A DNA stretch of 64,000 nt, taken from the NCBI RefSeq assembly GCF_000005505.3, contig NC_016132.3, positions 31,944,914 to 32,008,913 of the forward strand. Direction: 5' to 3'. Numbering within the stretch: the stretch's first letter is position 1; each line of letters begins with the position of its first letter. The translations under genes were made by a program, and so were the position numbers. This document shows positions 22,425 to 35,484 of the stretch, piece after piece. Under the pieces are notes generated by a model, which was not told the origin of the DNA, made no database searches, and worked only from the letters and a program-made list of their open reading frames with translations. The stretch is from Brachypodium distachyon. Taxonomy: Eukaryota > Streptophyta > Magnoliopsida > Poales > Poaceae.

Positions 22425-24615
22425 AGGATTTCAGTCATGACAAGTCTGGGGTTGAGTATGCAGTAAGAGTACTTTGTTTTTGACACAAGGTCCAGCATCA
22501 AGAGCTTGCGGTCTGCTTTCAATAAGCATCCTGAAATCTGAAGATTATCATGATCAATGTGATGATTTTTGTTTGCTCATCAGGTGCTAATGTGCTTCCC
22601 TGAAGTGAAGACCATCTACAATATGTAGTTCAACAGTATGAACTTGCAATGCGTTTGTACAATGTTTTTGTTTGATGTTTTCATAACCATACAAAGTACA
22701 TCAATCTGGACCTGAGTTGCAACAAGCACTCCCATCTCATTACAAACGTCTATGGAATGAATGATGGTTATGGACAGGGTAGAGGTGTACAGTTTTTTTT
22801 TTTTTGTTATTTGTTGAGACACGTAACTTTGGCACCTACTTTGTAAGGTTTTTATGTTCCTGGGCAGTGTCCTACCAGTGAAGATGGTGTCGCATGGAAA
22901 AGGATCAACTCCATCTCTCTCTGTCTTGGCATTCCATGTATTTGATGTGATATCCTTGCTATGCAAATTCTCTCTTACTCGTATTTACGCTAATGCAATA
23001 AAATAATCACTGGTCCCACATCACATGGAAGTGATTAATATTTTCTTTGGAGTATCTCCATGTTGAAAGAAGCTTTTAGATCAAGACAAGGAAATGTGAA
23101 ATCTTGGATTGTAAACCATTTAGAAATTGGAATACCACTCCTTTGACATTGTAACATAAGCATACCTGACTGACCTGAGTGCAAAGAACTGATCAGCCCA
23201 CTGGAATTCTTGTGTAGTGAGTGTCCATCCCTCCGTGAGCTTTAGTCATTCTGATTTAGGGTCATTAAACTGAAACTATTCTCAGAAATTATTATTATTC
23301 GTCTTAACTTCAGATTCTGACTAACAAAGTACAAAATGTATAATATATTGTTGGAATGTTGGCAAGAAAAGGCACCGCAAAATAATTAGAAATCACAGTG
23401 GTTAAATGTTAGAACTTTTTTTTGCGCAAAGGTTAAATGTTAAAACTTGTCTGCCATCGAACTGAAGTTTTGCAATTTACAAATCTTCGGTGGGCATAGG
23501 ACAAATTTCGAAGGCATGCTATTAGAGATTCGGTTTTTTTTTAATCAGCATAATTATAGTTGTGACACTGGTCTTCTGTATCCTTTTGAGGTGCTATCTT
23601 TTATTGGATTTGCTCTTCCAGTTTTCTTATTTTCCTCCACGGTACGTATTACCCTGAAGGTAAACCAGTATCCTCTTGTGTTAATATTCATGATTGTCCT
23701 GAAATGTTTTCACAGAATTTGGTTCGTATTTGATCGTTCCAGATATGCGGCGCAACTATGTTGAACACCTCGGACATGTAGGCCATTCTAATCATCTGTA
23801 TCTTCGCTTACCATGAGACGTCTGTGCACATCAACTCCTTTGTGGACTCGTATCGTGCTTAGGCCCCGCGTTTCAAATGAGGCTCTAAACTGAACTGATG
23901 CAATATCGTTCTAACATTTTTTTCATGCATGTCATATAAAAAGAATGCAAAAATACCTTAGAACATCTCATATGCATCTATGAAGCAATTTTGTTTTATG
24001 CATACAATAAATCCCCATTAAATTGTTGTGTAAATATGTCAAAACATATCCAACATCAAAACAGACTAGAAAACACATTCTTAGCATGATTGAAGCATTC
24101 GCAATGGTCTTACTGAATCATTGCAACATCTTGTTTGTGTGTATGCAACAAAAGACAAGCTTGCAGCAGAGCAAAATAACCTTCCAAGCATAAGAAAACC
24201 AAATAGAATAACCTTACACCACAAACAATGGAGTCACCTTGACTTTACTGGTTCCTACTCGCCGGCCATGAATCCGGCTTGCCGGAACATCTCGGAGTTA
24301 GATTAGACGACCACAGATCCGCTCCCCCATGGTCCCAACGCCTTCCCGAGCTCGGCACCATGGAGAATTGAGACCCTCCATGACACTATGAGGTGAAGAG
24401 ATGGTGACAAAAGCATTGGGTGAAGAGGTGAATGAGAAGGTCTCCGGACTCCAGTGGAGAAATGGAAGAGACGGGATAAAGGAATCCATGGCTAGTGTTC
24501 TGTTTCTTTGGTGTTAAGATCTATCCGAATCATTTGCCATATAAAACAGGGTCATCATCAGTTGAAATAGGTAAATGGCATAACGTCACAAAAGTATGTG
24601 GTGTTCATTTAATGG
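22425..24615. other. 3' flank of F-box gene and intergenic sequence
   Basis: The first 570 bases probably include the F-box 3' UTR, ending near the AATAAA at 22997. Beyond that I see only short frames without motifs and AT-rich sequence. Confidence 0.5.
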
Positions 24616-24620
24616 CCATG

Positions 24621-25850
24621 TGTAACATCCCAAATTTCCAAAACCTTTCATAATGCATTGCATTCCATGAGCATCATGTCACGTTTGCATTTCACCACAT
24701 TTAAAACCATGAAAATTAACTCAAGAAAATCCAATAACCAAGTTTCTTTTATTTGAAATCTTGCTTTTTTACTTCTCCTTTGCCAATTGGATTTTTGACC
24801 CATTAGGGTGATGTTAATAAAGGTGCTTTAATGCATGTTTATGCTACCCATATTTGTTATTTGATTTTGAATTTGAAACCCTACAAATTTTATTACATAT
24901 AAAGCCCTAAAGGCAATTTTATAGGCAACATTATTTTTATATATTTTATTTTGAGGGAATTCTTGTCCCAAAAGTTGAATCATATGAAGATATGATTTTA
25001 CAAATTTTGTTGCATTTTATTTGACTCAATTTGGAGTTTTGAATCAAAAGTTAGTTCAAAACCAGAAAAAGAAAAGGAAAAGGAAAAAGAAAAAAAAAGG
25101 GAAACCGGGCCGACCTTACTGGACCGGCCCACTTACCGAACCGCATGCGCCGCCCACTCCGCGCGCGCCCGAGCGGCAGCCGCTGCCAGGCGGGCCCCAC
25201 CTGTCAGCATCGTCTTCAACCGCCGTCGCTTTCTCCGCGCAGACGCCGCCCGCCTCGCCCACGACTCCACCCCACGTCCGAGTCGCCCCCGACCCCCATT
25301 TTCCTCTCCGAGCACGTCAGTTTAAAGCCCCTCGCCGCCGCGTTTTTCAGTCGCCGTCGATTAACCGGTGAGCCATAGCCGCCATCTTCTGGCTCTTCTT
25401 TCTCCTCTCTTCTTTGCACACACCGTGACGCGCTTCTTTTTCCTTCTTGTGCACCGTAGCGCCCGAACTGCCGACGACCGAGAGCTTGCCACCGCCCCCG
25501 TCTTCTCTTCGTCCTAGATGTCGCCACCGTCGCCCTCGAGGAGAACCGCAATCGTCATCATCCTCGCCGAGCTTCGCCGCTTCTTCCCCGCCGTTTCCCG
25601 AGCCCCGAAGGTTGCCGGAACACCGTCGCCGCCGCCACTCGCCGCAAACCTAGACCGCGTCGGAGGTAAGGCCGATTCATCCCGTCCGTCCGATCTCTTT
25701 TCAACAGACGCGATTTGATTTCTTTTAAATCCCGAACCGGTACGCAGATCCGACCATCGGATCTCACTTAAGTTAGATCCGACGGCCCGTGTTTTATCTT
25801 AATCCCGAAACGGTATCAACCAATCAGGAGCCGCCACGTGTCACCTATTT
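24621..25850 (+). repeat. left LTR, 5' portion
   Basis: Aligns from its first base with 26636-27919 of the right LTR, with small differences: two indels in the 27050-27420 region and scattered substitutions. Identity stops abruptly after 'cgtgtcacctattt' at 25850, where pol sequence begins. This marks the deletion point. Confidence 0.9.
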
Positions 25851-26623
25851 GGGATATGTTGAGAGCTTGCGCTCTAGATTCTGGCTCAAGTTGGGATGAG
25901 AACTTACCGTGTGCAGAATTCTCGTACAACAATAGTTTTCAATCGAGCATTGGAATGGTACCATTTGAAGCTTTGTATGGCAAGAAATGCAGAACACCTC
26001 TATTATGGGATGGTGTGGGAGGCCGAAGTTTATTTGGCCTTGACATGGTAAAAGATGCCGAAGAGAAAGTCAGACTAATTCGAGACAGACTCAAGATAGC
26101 TCAATCCAGGCAGAAGAGCTATGCAGACTCCAAGCGTAGAGAGGTCACCTATGAGATCGGTGACAAAGCATACCTCAGAGTTTTGCCGAGACGTGGAGTT
26201 AAGAGGTTCGGAATCAAAGGTAAATTGGCACCGCGTTTCATTGGACCCTACAAAATTTTGGCACGCGAAAGGGAAGTGGCTTACAAGTTGGAATTACCCG
26301 AATTGTTGAGAAGCATCCACAATGTGTTCCATGTGTTGCAACTGAAGAAATGCCACCCGGAGTTAGCTGATACATCGTTGAGAGATACAGTCCCACTTGA
26401 GGAAGTCGAGCTGCAAAGCGACCTTACTTATGAAGAGAAACCGATCAGGATCTTGGACACCGCAGAGAGGCATACTCGCACCAAGACGATCAAATTCTGC
26501 AAGGTACAATGGAATCACCACACCGAAGAGGAAGCTACATGGGAGCGTGAACAGGATCTCCGAGAAGACCACCCACACCTTTTTGCTAGCCATCAAGAAT
26601 CTCGAGGACGAGATTCATCTTAA
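25851..26623 (+). pseudogene. Ty3-gypsy integrase C-terminus with chromodomain
   Basis: An open frame starting inside the LTR and continuing through the pol 3' end. It holds the end of the integrase core (AEFSYNNSFQSSIGM, FEALYGKKCRTP), the GPY/F module (KLAPRFIGPYKILARERE) and a C-terminal chromodomain (KPIRILDTAERHTRTK, FCKVQWNHHTEEEATWERE). It ends at TAA 26623. The chromodomain, which binds chromatin marks to guide integration, identifies a chromovirus. The catalytic DDE residues are lost with the deleted upstream part. The frame has no stop, suggesting the deletion is not old. Confidence 0.9.
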
Positions 26624-26635
26624 GAGGGTTAGGTC

Positions 26636-29600
26636 TGTAACATTCCAAATTTTCAAAACATTTCATAATGCATTGCATTCCATGAGCATCATGTCACGTT
26701 TGCATTTCACCACATTTAAAACCATGAAAATTAACTCAAGAAAATCTAATAACCAAGTTTCTTTTATTTGAAATCTTGCTTTTTACTTCTCCTGTGCCAA
26801 TTGGATTTTTGACCCATTAGGGTGATGTTAATAAAGGTGGTTTAATGCATGTTTATGCTACCCCATATATTTGATTTTGAATTTGAAACCCTACAAATTT
26901 TATTACATATAAAGCCCTAAAGGCAATTTTATAGGCAAAAGTATTTTTATATATTTTATTTTGAGGGAATTCTTGTCCTAAAAGTAGAATCATATGAAGA
27001 TATGATTTTACGAATTTTGTTGCATTTTATTTGACTGAATTTGGAGCTTTGAATCAAAAGTTAGTTCAAAACGAGAAAAAGAAAAAGGAAAAAGAAAAAG
27101 AAAAAAAAAGGGAAACCGAACCGACCTTACTGGACCGGCCCACTTACCGAACCGCACACGCAGCCCACTCCGTGCGCGCCCGAGCCGCTGCCAGGCGGGC
27201 CCCACCTGTCAGCATCGTCTTCAACCGCCGTTGCTTTCTCCGCGCAGACGCTGCCCGCCTCGCCCACGACTCCACGCCGTGTCCGAGTCGCCCACGAACC
27301 CCATTTTCCTCTCCGAGCATGTCAGTTTAAAGCCCCTCGCCCCCGCAATCTTTCCCCCCTCTCGCTCGACCACTTCCACGCCGCCAGGCTGCCCAATTGT
27401 TCGTCGGAGCACCTTCGGACGCCGCCGATTAACCGGTGAGCCATAGCCGCCATCTTCTGGCTTTTCTTTCTCCTCTCTTCTTTGCGCACACCATGACGTG
27501 CTTCTTTTTCCTTCTTGTGCACCGTAGCGCCCGAACCGCCGACGACCGAGAGCTTGCCGCCACCGCCGTCTTCTCTTCGTCCTAGATGTCGCCACCATCG
27601 CCCTCGAGGAGAACCGCCGCCGTAATCATCCTCGCCGAGCTTCGCCGCTTCTTCCCCGCCGTTTCCCGAGCCCCGAAGGTCGCCGGAACACCGTCGCCGC
27701 CGCCGCTCGCCGGAAACCTAGACCGCCGCCGGAGGTAAGGCTGATTCATCCCGTCCGTCCGATCTCTTTTCAACGGACGCGATTTGATTTCTTTTAAATC
27801 CTGAACCAGTACGCAGATTCGACCGTCGGATCTCACTTAAGTTAGATCCGACGGCCCGTGTTTTATCTTAATCCCAAAACGGTATCAACCAATCAGGAGC
27901 CGCCACGTGTCACCTATTTAACTAAAAGATTTTTCCCGGCCGAATTAATCTGTAACTTTGCAGAAACACCCCTGGATATTCAAATGATCATAACTTTTAA
28001 ACCGTTTGGTCAAAATTTATGTTCTGCACCTTTCTAGAATCCTCATGGCATGTAGATTCTTTTGGCACTGTTCAAATTTGAATTTGAATAACTTTAACAG
28101 AACCAAATTACAGAATGGTTAACTATAGTTTATAATTCATATGAAATGTTTGAAAATTATTTTGAACCTGTTATCATTTCGAAAAATGTTTAAAGTTATT
28201 CCCTGTCCAGTAGGATCAGAGGGGGAATTATTTTTGAAAACTAATCTTGCAGTACCAAACTATTTTGTCCATACCTTCTAAAATACTCATTAAACTATTT
28301 TTAAATCATATTTTGATTCTTGCACAATGAGTACCTTCTTAATATGTTATAATCTGTCCAATCCTTTGAAAAATTCTTTAAAACAGAAACTAAATTTGTG
28401 AATACTAAAACAAGCTAGGAATGCATCATGGTAAACTTTGTAGCATGGCATATTCTTTGTATTGAATTGCATGTTTATGTGTATTGTGCTTGTTTATTTT
28501 AGATTGTTTGGAGTGTAAACCTTGTTGTTGCGAAGATTGCGAGAACTACCACAGCTTTGAACAAGGCAAGTCACTTTGATCATTACCCCAATATTTTACT
28601 ATGCACTAGATGTTTTATTACTTGCATTAGAATATTATTTGTATCTCTCTGCTAGCTATGAATTTCAGGTAGTGTAGTCTTATCCGTGCCATTACCTTGC
28701 TACCAAATTGCCATCTTTCGTAGTTGAATGCTATGCTATGATAGTATCGTGGGGGGAATTACTACATCATGATAATATTGTGGTTATGGAGAAAAGCTGA
28801 GTTTTACTTAGAGTATGGCAAAACAACTTAATTGTTAATGAATCATCCTGGGTGGGCGGCTTTGAGATTTTGGATGTTATGCGACGTCAGGTCCATGTCT
28901 ATGGGTCCATTTCTATGAGTCGACTCGCCATGTTTATGGAAGCGCCTGCGTCGCAAAATGTGGGATGCCACCCAGGGTAACTAGAGACTGGACTAGTTTC
29001 CTGTTTAGTAGCTTCCAGTACAACCACATGGTAATATGGGCTCTGCCAAGATTGAGTAAGCTGTTTGAACCTAGACCCTAGGTGATCGTGATGATGTAGC
29101 CGTGTAGGTGGGAGCAGGTCCCTCGGTATGGGTCTGGGGGATTACTTCTGAAAGTCTTGTAATCGATGACGTTGCTACTCTACCCTGAGGACAGCAAGGG
29201 ATTAACACGTCGATTTCTTGTGGGTGAAGTGTACAACCTCTTGAAAGTGTCAAACTAAGTACTTAGCCGTGTCCTCGGTGATGGACATTTATGAGCAGCT
29301 AGATTAGGGCACTGTAAGGAAAGTCTCGTTCACTCTAATTTCTTAAATTAAAATGAATGATTTGAACTTGGGTTTAGGAGCATTGATGTGTCTACTCAAT
29401 GTTCATAGTTTAATAGGAGCATTGGTGTGTGTACCCAATGTCCAATATTGATAAAATTATTTGATTAAAATGATAGAACTAAACAATTAAGCTTTTATGC
29501 AAGTAGCCTGGATTTCACCTTGTCATAAATATGCATGTACTCGTTAGGTACTGTTATATCTAATTGTGATCTTGCCAATACATTCGATGTATTGACCCTA

Positions 29601-29928
29601 GTGGCTGCATCGTTTAATGATGCAGGAAGTTCTGACGACGAGTAAGGGTACGTTTTGGTCTTTGGGTTGCGAGCCTACATTTCAACACGCTACCACTGTG
29701 GTGTTTATGTGGCTCTTGTATCTTCATTTTCCGCTACTGAACTTTTCGTTTTAATTCCAGCTAACCCATGAGGTTATGCAAGTACTTTTAAATTCTAGAT
29801 ATTGCGTTGTAATATTTGGAACCTTTGTTCATGATATTACATCTTGAAACTGTGTGTGCTAGTGAATTGATCCAGAGACTAGCACTTAAGTATAGAGATC
29901 GAACCCTTTTAAGGACGAGGTCGCTTCA
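26636..29928 (+). repeat. right LTR, full length (about 3.3 kb)
   Basis: Starts TGTAACATTCC directly after a purine-rich tract ('aagagggttagg', 26621-26632) that fits the polypurine tract. It ends at 29928 before CCATG. Its 5' 1.3 kb matches the left LTR; the remaining 2 kb has no partner in the window. No large ORF. Confidence 0.88.
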
Positions 29929-29933
29929 CCATG

Positions 29934-30330
29934 GGGCTACATATTCTTTGTTTTGCTACCTATAAATTTCCGGAAATCATTCCTGAGTTCAAAATGAGGT
30001 AAATCCACACCGGACAGAAAAGTTGGATAAGATCTTTTCTCGGTTAAACGGTGTTTTTGTTTTAGCGAAACTTGTTTGCCAGAAGAGGGAAGGTTAAGAA
30101 ATATTTCCAAAAAAGAGAGAATAAAGCAAAGTTTCGTAATTTGAAACGAGAGACCACGACCAGCAGGAGAGCACGTCAGGGTGTATACACCTCCACAATG
30201 TAGCCAAAACTGTTTTCAATTCCAGCTAAACTAAAAACTAAACCCTGAATCGATATTGGCAAACTTCACTACCAGCCCTGCAACTCGCTCAGCATGGAGA
30301 CAACATCATAATACACATATAGAGGTTTCA
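29934..30330. other. 3' flank of TBL gene
   Basis: Non-coding sequence between the gypsy element and the TBL stop codon. It presumably includes the TBL 3' UTR on the minus strand. Confidence 0.5.
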
Positions 30331-33295
30331 TCAGTTCAGTACCATCTTCATAATCAGATCGTTCCAGGCATCGATGGGGCCTGGCACACACCAATGCAGG
30401 CAATCGTTCTGAACTGACGCGGCATCCTCGTTGCCCTCTGCAAATGGATAGGGCATCCTGTAAGGCCCAACATGGCCGTCAGGTCTCATGGACGAAAGGC
30501 TATAAGTATCCAATAGCTTCAATCTCACCACATCCCCTGAACTATTTGCCGCCGCTATGGCCTTGTTGAACTCTTCAAGTTCAATCGCCCTCATGACATG
30601 TTCCATGCCTTTCCCACTGTACTCTCCATTCTTGTAAGGCAACACCCTTTTACAAGTTCCACCACTGGACCATTCACCGTTCTCGAAGTGATCAGGTGCC
30701 CAAGTCCTGAAGAGAACAACTGGCTTGTGGTCTGCCAAGGAGATGAACCTGAAAAGCTCCTGGAAAGTCCTGCGATACAGGTGCTCGAAGCCAAGTTCGG
30801 TTAGGTTCTTGTCCTGACAATGATGACAGCCTATCACCGTGCCCTTCTCCCAGTACACCGCAGTCTTAAGAAACCACTGTCCACCAGCAATGACAACATA
30901 GTCAAAGCTCTCATACTGACTTGTCCACATTGGGTCAAGCATGTCAATGTGAAGCTGGATTTCAGAGGTGGTGTCGCCGTTCTCATTTTCAAAAAGCTCC
31001 GATTTGACAAGGAAGGGAGCCCAAAGGATAGACACAGTGAAATTGTATGATTGGAAGTGCCATCTCCTATTTTTGAATTCCTTATCGTGGTAGACCTCCA
31101 CAGGTTCGTCAGCCTAAATAAAAAACAACTAAGCAAGCACTTTGACAAGGAAAAGAATAGCACTTATAACAAAGATAATGGGAGAGACATTTCTAAATTA
31201 GCATCATGGGAAATGAAAAAAAAAACCAGAAGTACAAACAGAAGTAAAAACTCATGCACTGGAAGCCAGAAACTTATATGGCATGGTAAAACATCACCCA
31301 TGCTAATTCAACAAAACAATTTTTTTCTGTGCTTTCTGAAAAACACACATTTATTTTGCACCCTTAAAGGAATCAAACAAAGACCGAATGTATTGCATAT
31401 ATTCTTGTAGAATGGAAGCAAGTCCTTTATGTTAAAATAGATGAACAGAGTGTCATCACCAAGCAAAATGTAATCTAGAAACTGATACACGAAAGAAACA
31501 GCATATACACAATATTCAACTGTATATTCTCTCAACATAATCAAGTATTCCAGTAGATGCTCCTCCAATTGTATATGTTAATGAAGCGAGATAAAATTTC
31601 TAAGACTTTTTATGATATTATTCAGGATGTTTAACATAAACAATAGAGAGACGAGCATGATGCTTCAAAGTAAGCATGAACCACTGCTTCAATAGGAGCA
31701 TTAAAACGGGTTATGTAATGTAGTAGTATCATTTACCTTAGACAGAAGGCAAATCAATGACTGCACTTGGTTACGAAGAATGGAGTCACCAATTAGGCCC
31801 CATGCTTTGTTCCTCATAGCACCTAGAAATCTCACTTCATCAAATGGTGGCAAACCACATTCATAAGGTTTCCACCTCCAGTGAAGATATCCGATGTCTG
31901 GTCTACCATTCATCATGCAGTTCTGGTGATCATCAATAAATCGACAGCTTGCATTCGTATAGGCTGGGCCAGAGGGATTTGGTATCCATTCCCCATTGAA
32001 GAGGTTGCATTTTCCTGTCCAATCAGTATCCACATCAAATTCTAAAATTAAAACATGACAGAGAGCAGCAATTCAGTTTATCATGTTGTTTCATCTTTAA
32101 TTTACAATAGAGTATATCCGTCGTGCAGCAGATTGACGGGATCCAGCAGAAGGAGGTTGCCGGAGTGCAGTCCTCGCCGGCAGGATCGTTGCGATTTCAA
32201 TCGGGGCAGCAGGGAAATTAACTAATGTTACAAATATATAATTGTACAGAATCATATTCTCTTCTCTTTTCTTCAACCCAACTTAAACTTTATGACTACA
32301 TTGCACAGCAATATCTACATTCTTTTATACAAATATTTATTTCCAAAAGAGATAAAAACAACAACTTTATTCTGTTGCTTTCTGCATCCCAAGAAAAAAA
32401 CGCACATTAAATGCATCCAAAATTCCAATTGGCAAATGCCTACGAAAAACAGAACAAATACAAATCCCAGTTCTTGATGAGATAGAATCATAGAAGTCAT
32501 GTAGTTTAATGCTCCTAGTGTTCATCCAAGGTACGAACTCTACACACATGGAGAGCAAACAAAGATCCAATTGTTTATACTACATAGTACAAACATTGAA
32601 TCAAAATGTTCAAAACTGCTCCATTTTCTTTTCAGTCAAAGTGCGCTTCCCTATAAAGTGATGGGGCATACAACAATATAATATATTAAAATTCTCCAAA
32701 GTATTTGCCTCATCTAAATTGCCATAGAATCACCTACCATTCCCGAAAATCAGCTATAAAATATTTAGACTCTAATCATGCTATCCCTGCAAGCAAGCAA
32801 TTTCTTTTCTTAGCCTTCTTACCACACAACAATCATTCAGAATCAACAGAGAAAATTCCTAACTGATGGGGTTGTTTGGATCAGAGTTTTTTTCTTTCCT
32901 TTTCTGGAGCTTCGAAAAACTCTCCAGAGAAATACACGCCCAAAGAATCGCCGAGAACAGAAAAGGCGAAAACTGTTGATCTTGCTAAATCCCCCAACGC
33001 GATAAACCTAAACCCTAACAATCCCCATACTTTCTTGCTAAACTCAAAAAAGAACTGCATGTGCAACAAGTCCAAAAGTTCGCAGAAATCCCGTACCTTC
33101 CTTAATCTTCGGCGACAGGGACGATGAGGAGGGGGAGAAGGAGCAGAGCACACGGAAGGAGACGCCGACGAAGAGGATCCACCCGATGGCCTTCGCCACC
33201 AGGGGCCCTCCCAGTCCCCATCCCCCTCCGCCGCCCTTGCAGTGTCCTGCAGAGAAAGGCCACTGCCATTGCGACCAGCTCGAACCCGAGCCCAT
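30331..33295 (-). CDS. TRICHOME BIREFRINGENCE-LIKE (TBL) O-acetyltransferase
   Basis: TBL proteins are Golgi type II membrane enzymes that O-acetylate cell-wall polysaccharides. Reading leftward, exon 1 is 33295-33097, exon 2 is 32041-31737 and exon 3 is 31113-30331. All junctions are GT/AG with matching phases, giving 428 residues, the usual size. Exon 1 starts [12 protein letters not shown] and has one membrane segment ([18 protein letters not shown]). Exon 2 is the PMR5N/TBL domain: [32 protein letters not shown], and the catalytic-serine motif GDSILRNQ. Exon 3 is the PC-esterase domain with [12 protein letters not shown] and the C-terminal [16 protein letters not shown], holding the DxxH motif. 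No defect is seen. By motif it falls with the TBL19-26 group, thought to act on xyloglucan or xylan, but the exact substrate cannot be told. Confidence 0.94.
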
Positions 33296-33767
33296 GGGGG
33301 TGGTAGGATCCAGCGCAGCTCGAGATCCGGTGGGCGTGCGAGCAGCGTCGCGTGGTGCCGAGAGAGGGTGAAGGCGACAACTCCCGATATCTCGTGGATG
33401 GTCGTGGGACGGCGACACCGACATCACTGTACGTGTCGCCCGTGCCACAGCTCCAGTGGGGGTAGCATTGTGTTGCGGTGGCTCAGTCGGCGGGCTAGCA
33501 ATACTTTTCTATTTAGCGCCCCGAGTCCCCGACCCACGGACCCCGCACCCGGGATATCCAGTGGCCGGTTCCACCGTCCTTCGGAGAAAGACTGGAGCAT
33601 TCGTTAATTTTTTATTTGGAACCTTAACTTTTTTTTTAATAAATCCACACTCTACCCCTCTTCAGGATGTGATTTTCAATGATATAAGTAATAGGAGTAG
33701 AATTCATTTTTTATCAATAACTTTTTTAATGATATATCAATGAAATAATGTTGTATTAATTAAAGTA
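33296..33767. other. TBL 5' region and intergenic
   Basis: GC-rich sequence directly upstream of the TBL start on the minus strand should hold its 5' UTR and promoter. No clear TATA box was identified. AT-rich sequence follows from about 33600. Confidence 0.4.
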
Positions 33768-33890
33768 CTCCCTCCGTCCAACAAAAGATGCCTTAACTTT
33801 AATCAAATTTAAATGCATATTTACACTAAGTCATGTTTAGATACGTTAAAATTTTGACAAACTTGAGACATCTTTTGTTGTATAGAGGAA
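33768..33890. mobile_element. Stowaway MITE
   Basis: Starts CTCCCTCCGTCCAACAAAAG after TA (33766-33767). The right side carries the inverse 'catcttttgttg' with a decayed end ('tagaggaa') before TA. Length about 123 bp. Confidence 0.75.
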
Positions 33891-34099
33891 TATATCATTA
33901 TTCTATTGTTATATCGATAGAATTTCAATGCTATAATTGGAATATATATATTAGTGAAAATGTAAAAAACAATGTTAATGAAATAATGATATTTAATTGA
34001 AAGAACCGAAATAATAATACTCAATGGATATGTAACTAATACCATAATGAGACCTCATTGAAATAGTGAATCTCTCGTGTGTGAGAGCACGGACACCAG

Positions 34100-34690
34100 G
34101 AGTGCAATCACCCCCTTTTTTTGTTTAGGTAGGGTGGCACGAGTAGCGCTCCGAACTTCATCAGTAAGGACCTTGACTCCATTCGTTTACCTAGGTCCGG
34201 GCTACCCGGAGATGTAATAACCTACGTCCTGCTTTGATTTTGTATTGATGGTGGTGGCTGGATCAAGGAAGATTACAAGGAGTGGCCGGAGCGGCGAGCT
34301 CTAGCCTATTCTACGGTGGCCCGGAGAGGAGGGAGAAGGAGACGCTGCTCTTCTCCGGTGGTTGGAAACCCCAACCCTTCTCCTACCTCGACCTCTCTAT
34401 GCCTAGTCTAACCCTGATGCCAGCATCTTTTAGTGGAAGCCAAGGGCCTCCTTTTATATTTCAAGGGGACACCATAGTGGTGGACAAGGTCACGCGCCAA
34501 GCGTGCAGGAGAATATCCTCGCTACAAAACGAATATGAATCAATCCACCTTGACGAGGGAATAACCCTTCTGAGTCCTCAACCTTCATATACCCGATACA
34601 GCCCAACAGGGGGTCCACTCGAAGGCCCATCAAGTATATGCAGATCGAGTCCCTTAAAGTGCGGCTCAAGTCAAGGAGCATAATCTTTTG
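34100..34690 (-). repeat. gypsy LTR fragment, minus orientation
   Basis: On the minus strand this holds a TATA box (AATATAAAAG, 34460-34451) and the phrase 'gcaggacgtaggttattac', found near the 3' ends of the other gypsy LTRs in this cluster (compare 37862 plus and 50836 minus). A 'cacccccttttt' block at about 34108-34120 matches the corresponding block at 50665. It is a fragment of an LTR related to, but diverged from, the others. Confidence 0.6.
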
Positions 34691-35040
34691 GTACCAGAAT
34701 AAACTGATCTGATTGTAACCTTCACGATTATCATGCCCGAGACCTAGCCGCCGGTATGTAAGGCTAGGAGGGGGAGTCGGGAAGAAGGAACCTCCACACA
34801 CACACGCCAGATCTATCTGCGCATCATAGCTTCATAGCTTCTCTATAATCTCGATCAATACAATACACCAAAAGCAGGACGTAGGGGTTTTACCTTCCGA
34901 GGGCCCTGAACCTGGGCAAACCTTGCGACTCCCCTAGTCTTTGTTAGTCGACAAGATTGCTGGTGCACCCCGTGCTCTCGTTTAGTCGAAAACCCTTGAG
35001 TCAAGGTATTGCCGAGGTTGCACATCGTCATTGGTACTGA
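34691..35040 (+). repeat. gypsy LTR fragment, plus orientation
   Basis: Contains 'aaaagcaggacgtagggg' (34868) and 'ccctgaacctgggcaaacc' (34904), the LTR 3' words seen at 37862-37910. It ends near 'attggtactgaccgtggga' (35029), which fits an LTR/primer-binding-site junction. It abuts the oppositely oriented fragment and leads into the gag remnant. Confidence 0.6.
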
Positions 35041-35484
35041 CCGTGGGACGAAGTGCATCAGATCTATGATCTTCTTGACCATGTTGTTCTCAATCCACAA
35101 CGCATCAACCACGGAGGAGTCGATCCGCTTCGGGTCCTTGAGCTTCTCAGCTCACCCGCCGGAATTGCGCTCCACTTTCCGTGACCTCAACGGTCTTCTA
35201 GACCTGTCATTCAGAGGCTTTAACCTCTGAGTCAGCCGCGAGTGAATTGTCAGCTTCACAGATCCGTCACCAACAAGGCAGATCTGCGATTCTTCGGAGG
35301 CGTCGTTGACTGATCCTTCACCCCCGATGCATTCGCTGGGTGAAACAGGGCCAATTTTGGCCAAATTTTTTTGCACTAAGTGCGATTCACATCACTCGGT
35401 GTTCGCTGAAGATCCCACTCCTTACAGCGTCAATACCTGTTCGAGTGCAGCAATCAACCCAATGACGCAATCACGATCCCTCGC

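Larger units (their letters stand above)
24621..29928 (+). mobile_element. chromodomain Ty3-gypsy element, internally deleted
   Basis: The element starts TGTAACATCC and ends GGTCGCTTCA. It is flanked on both sides by the same 5 bp, CCATG (24616-24620 and 29929-29933), so both outer ends are original. Inside are the first 1230 bp of the left LTR, the 3' end of pol and a full right LTR. The rest of the left LTR, the primer-binding site, gag, protease, reverse transcriptase, RNase H and most of integrase are missing. It cannot move by itself. Confidence 0.92.

Noticed and set aside
25021..25371. ORFs in the LTR (also at 27031-27330)
   Set aside because: They lie wholly in LTR sequence and the copies are not equally open.
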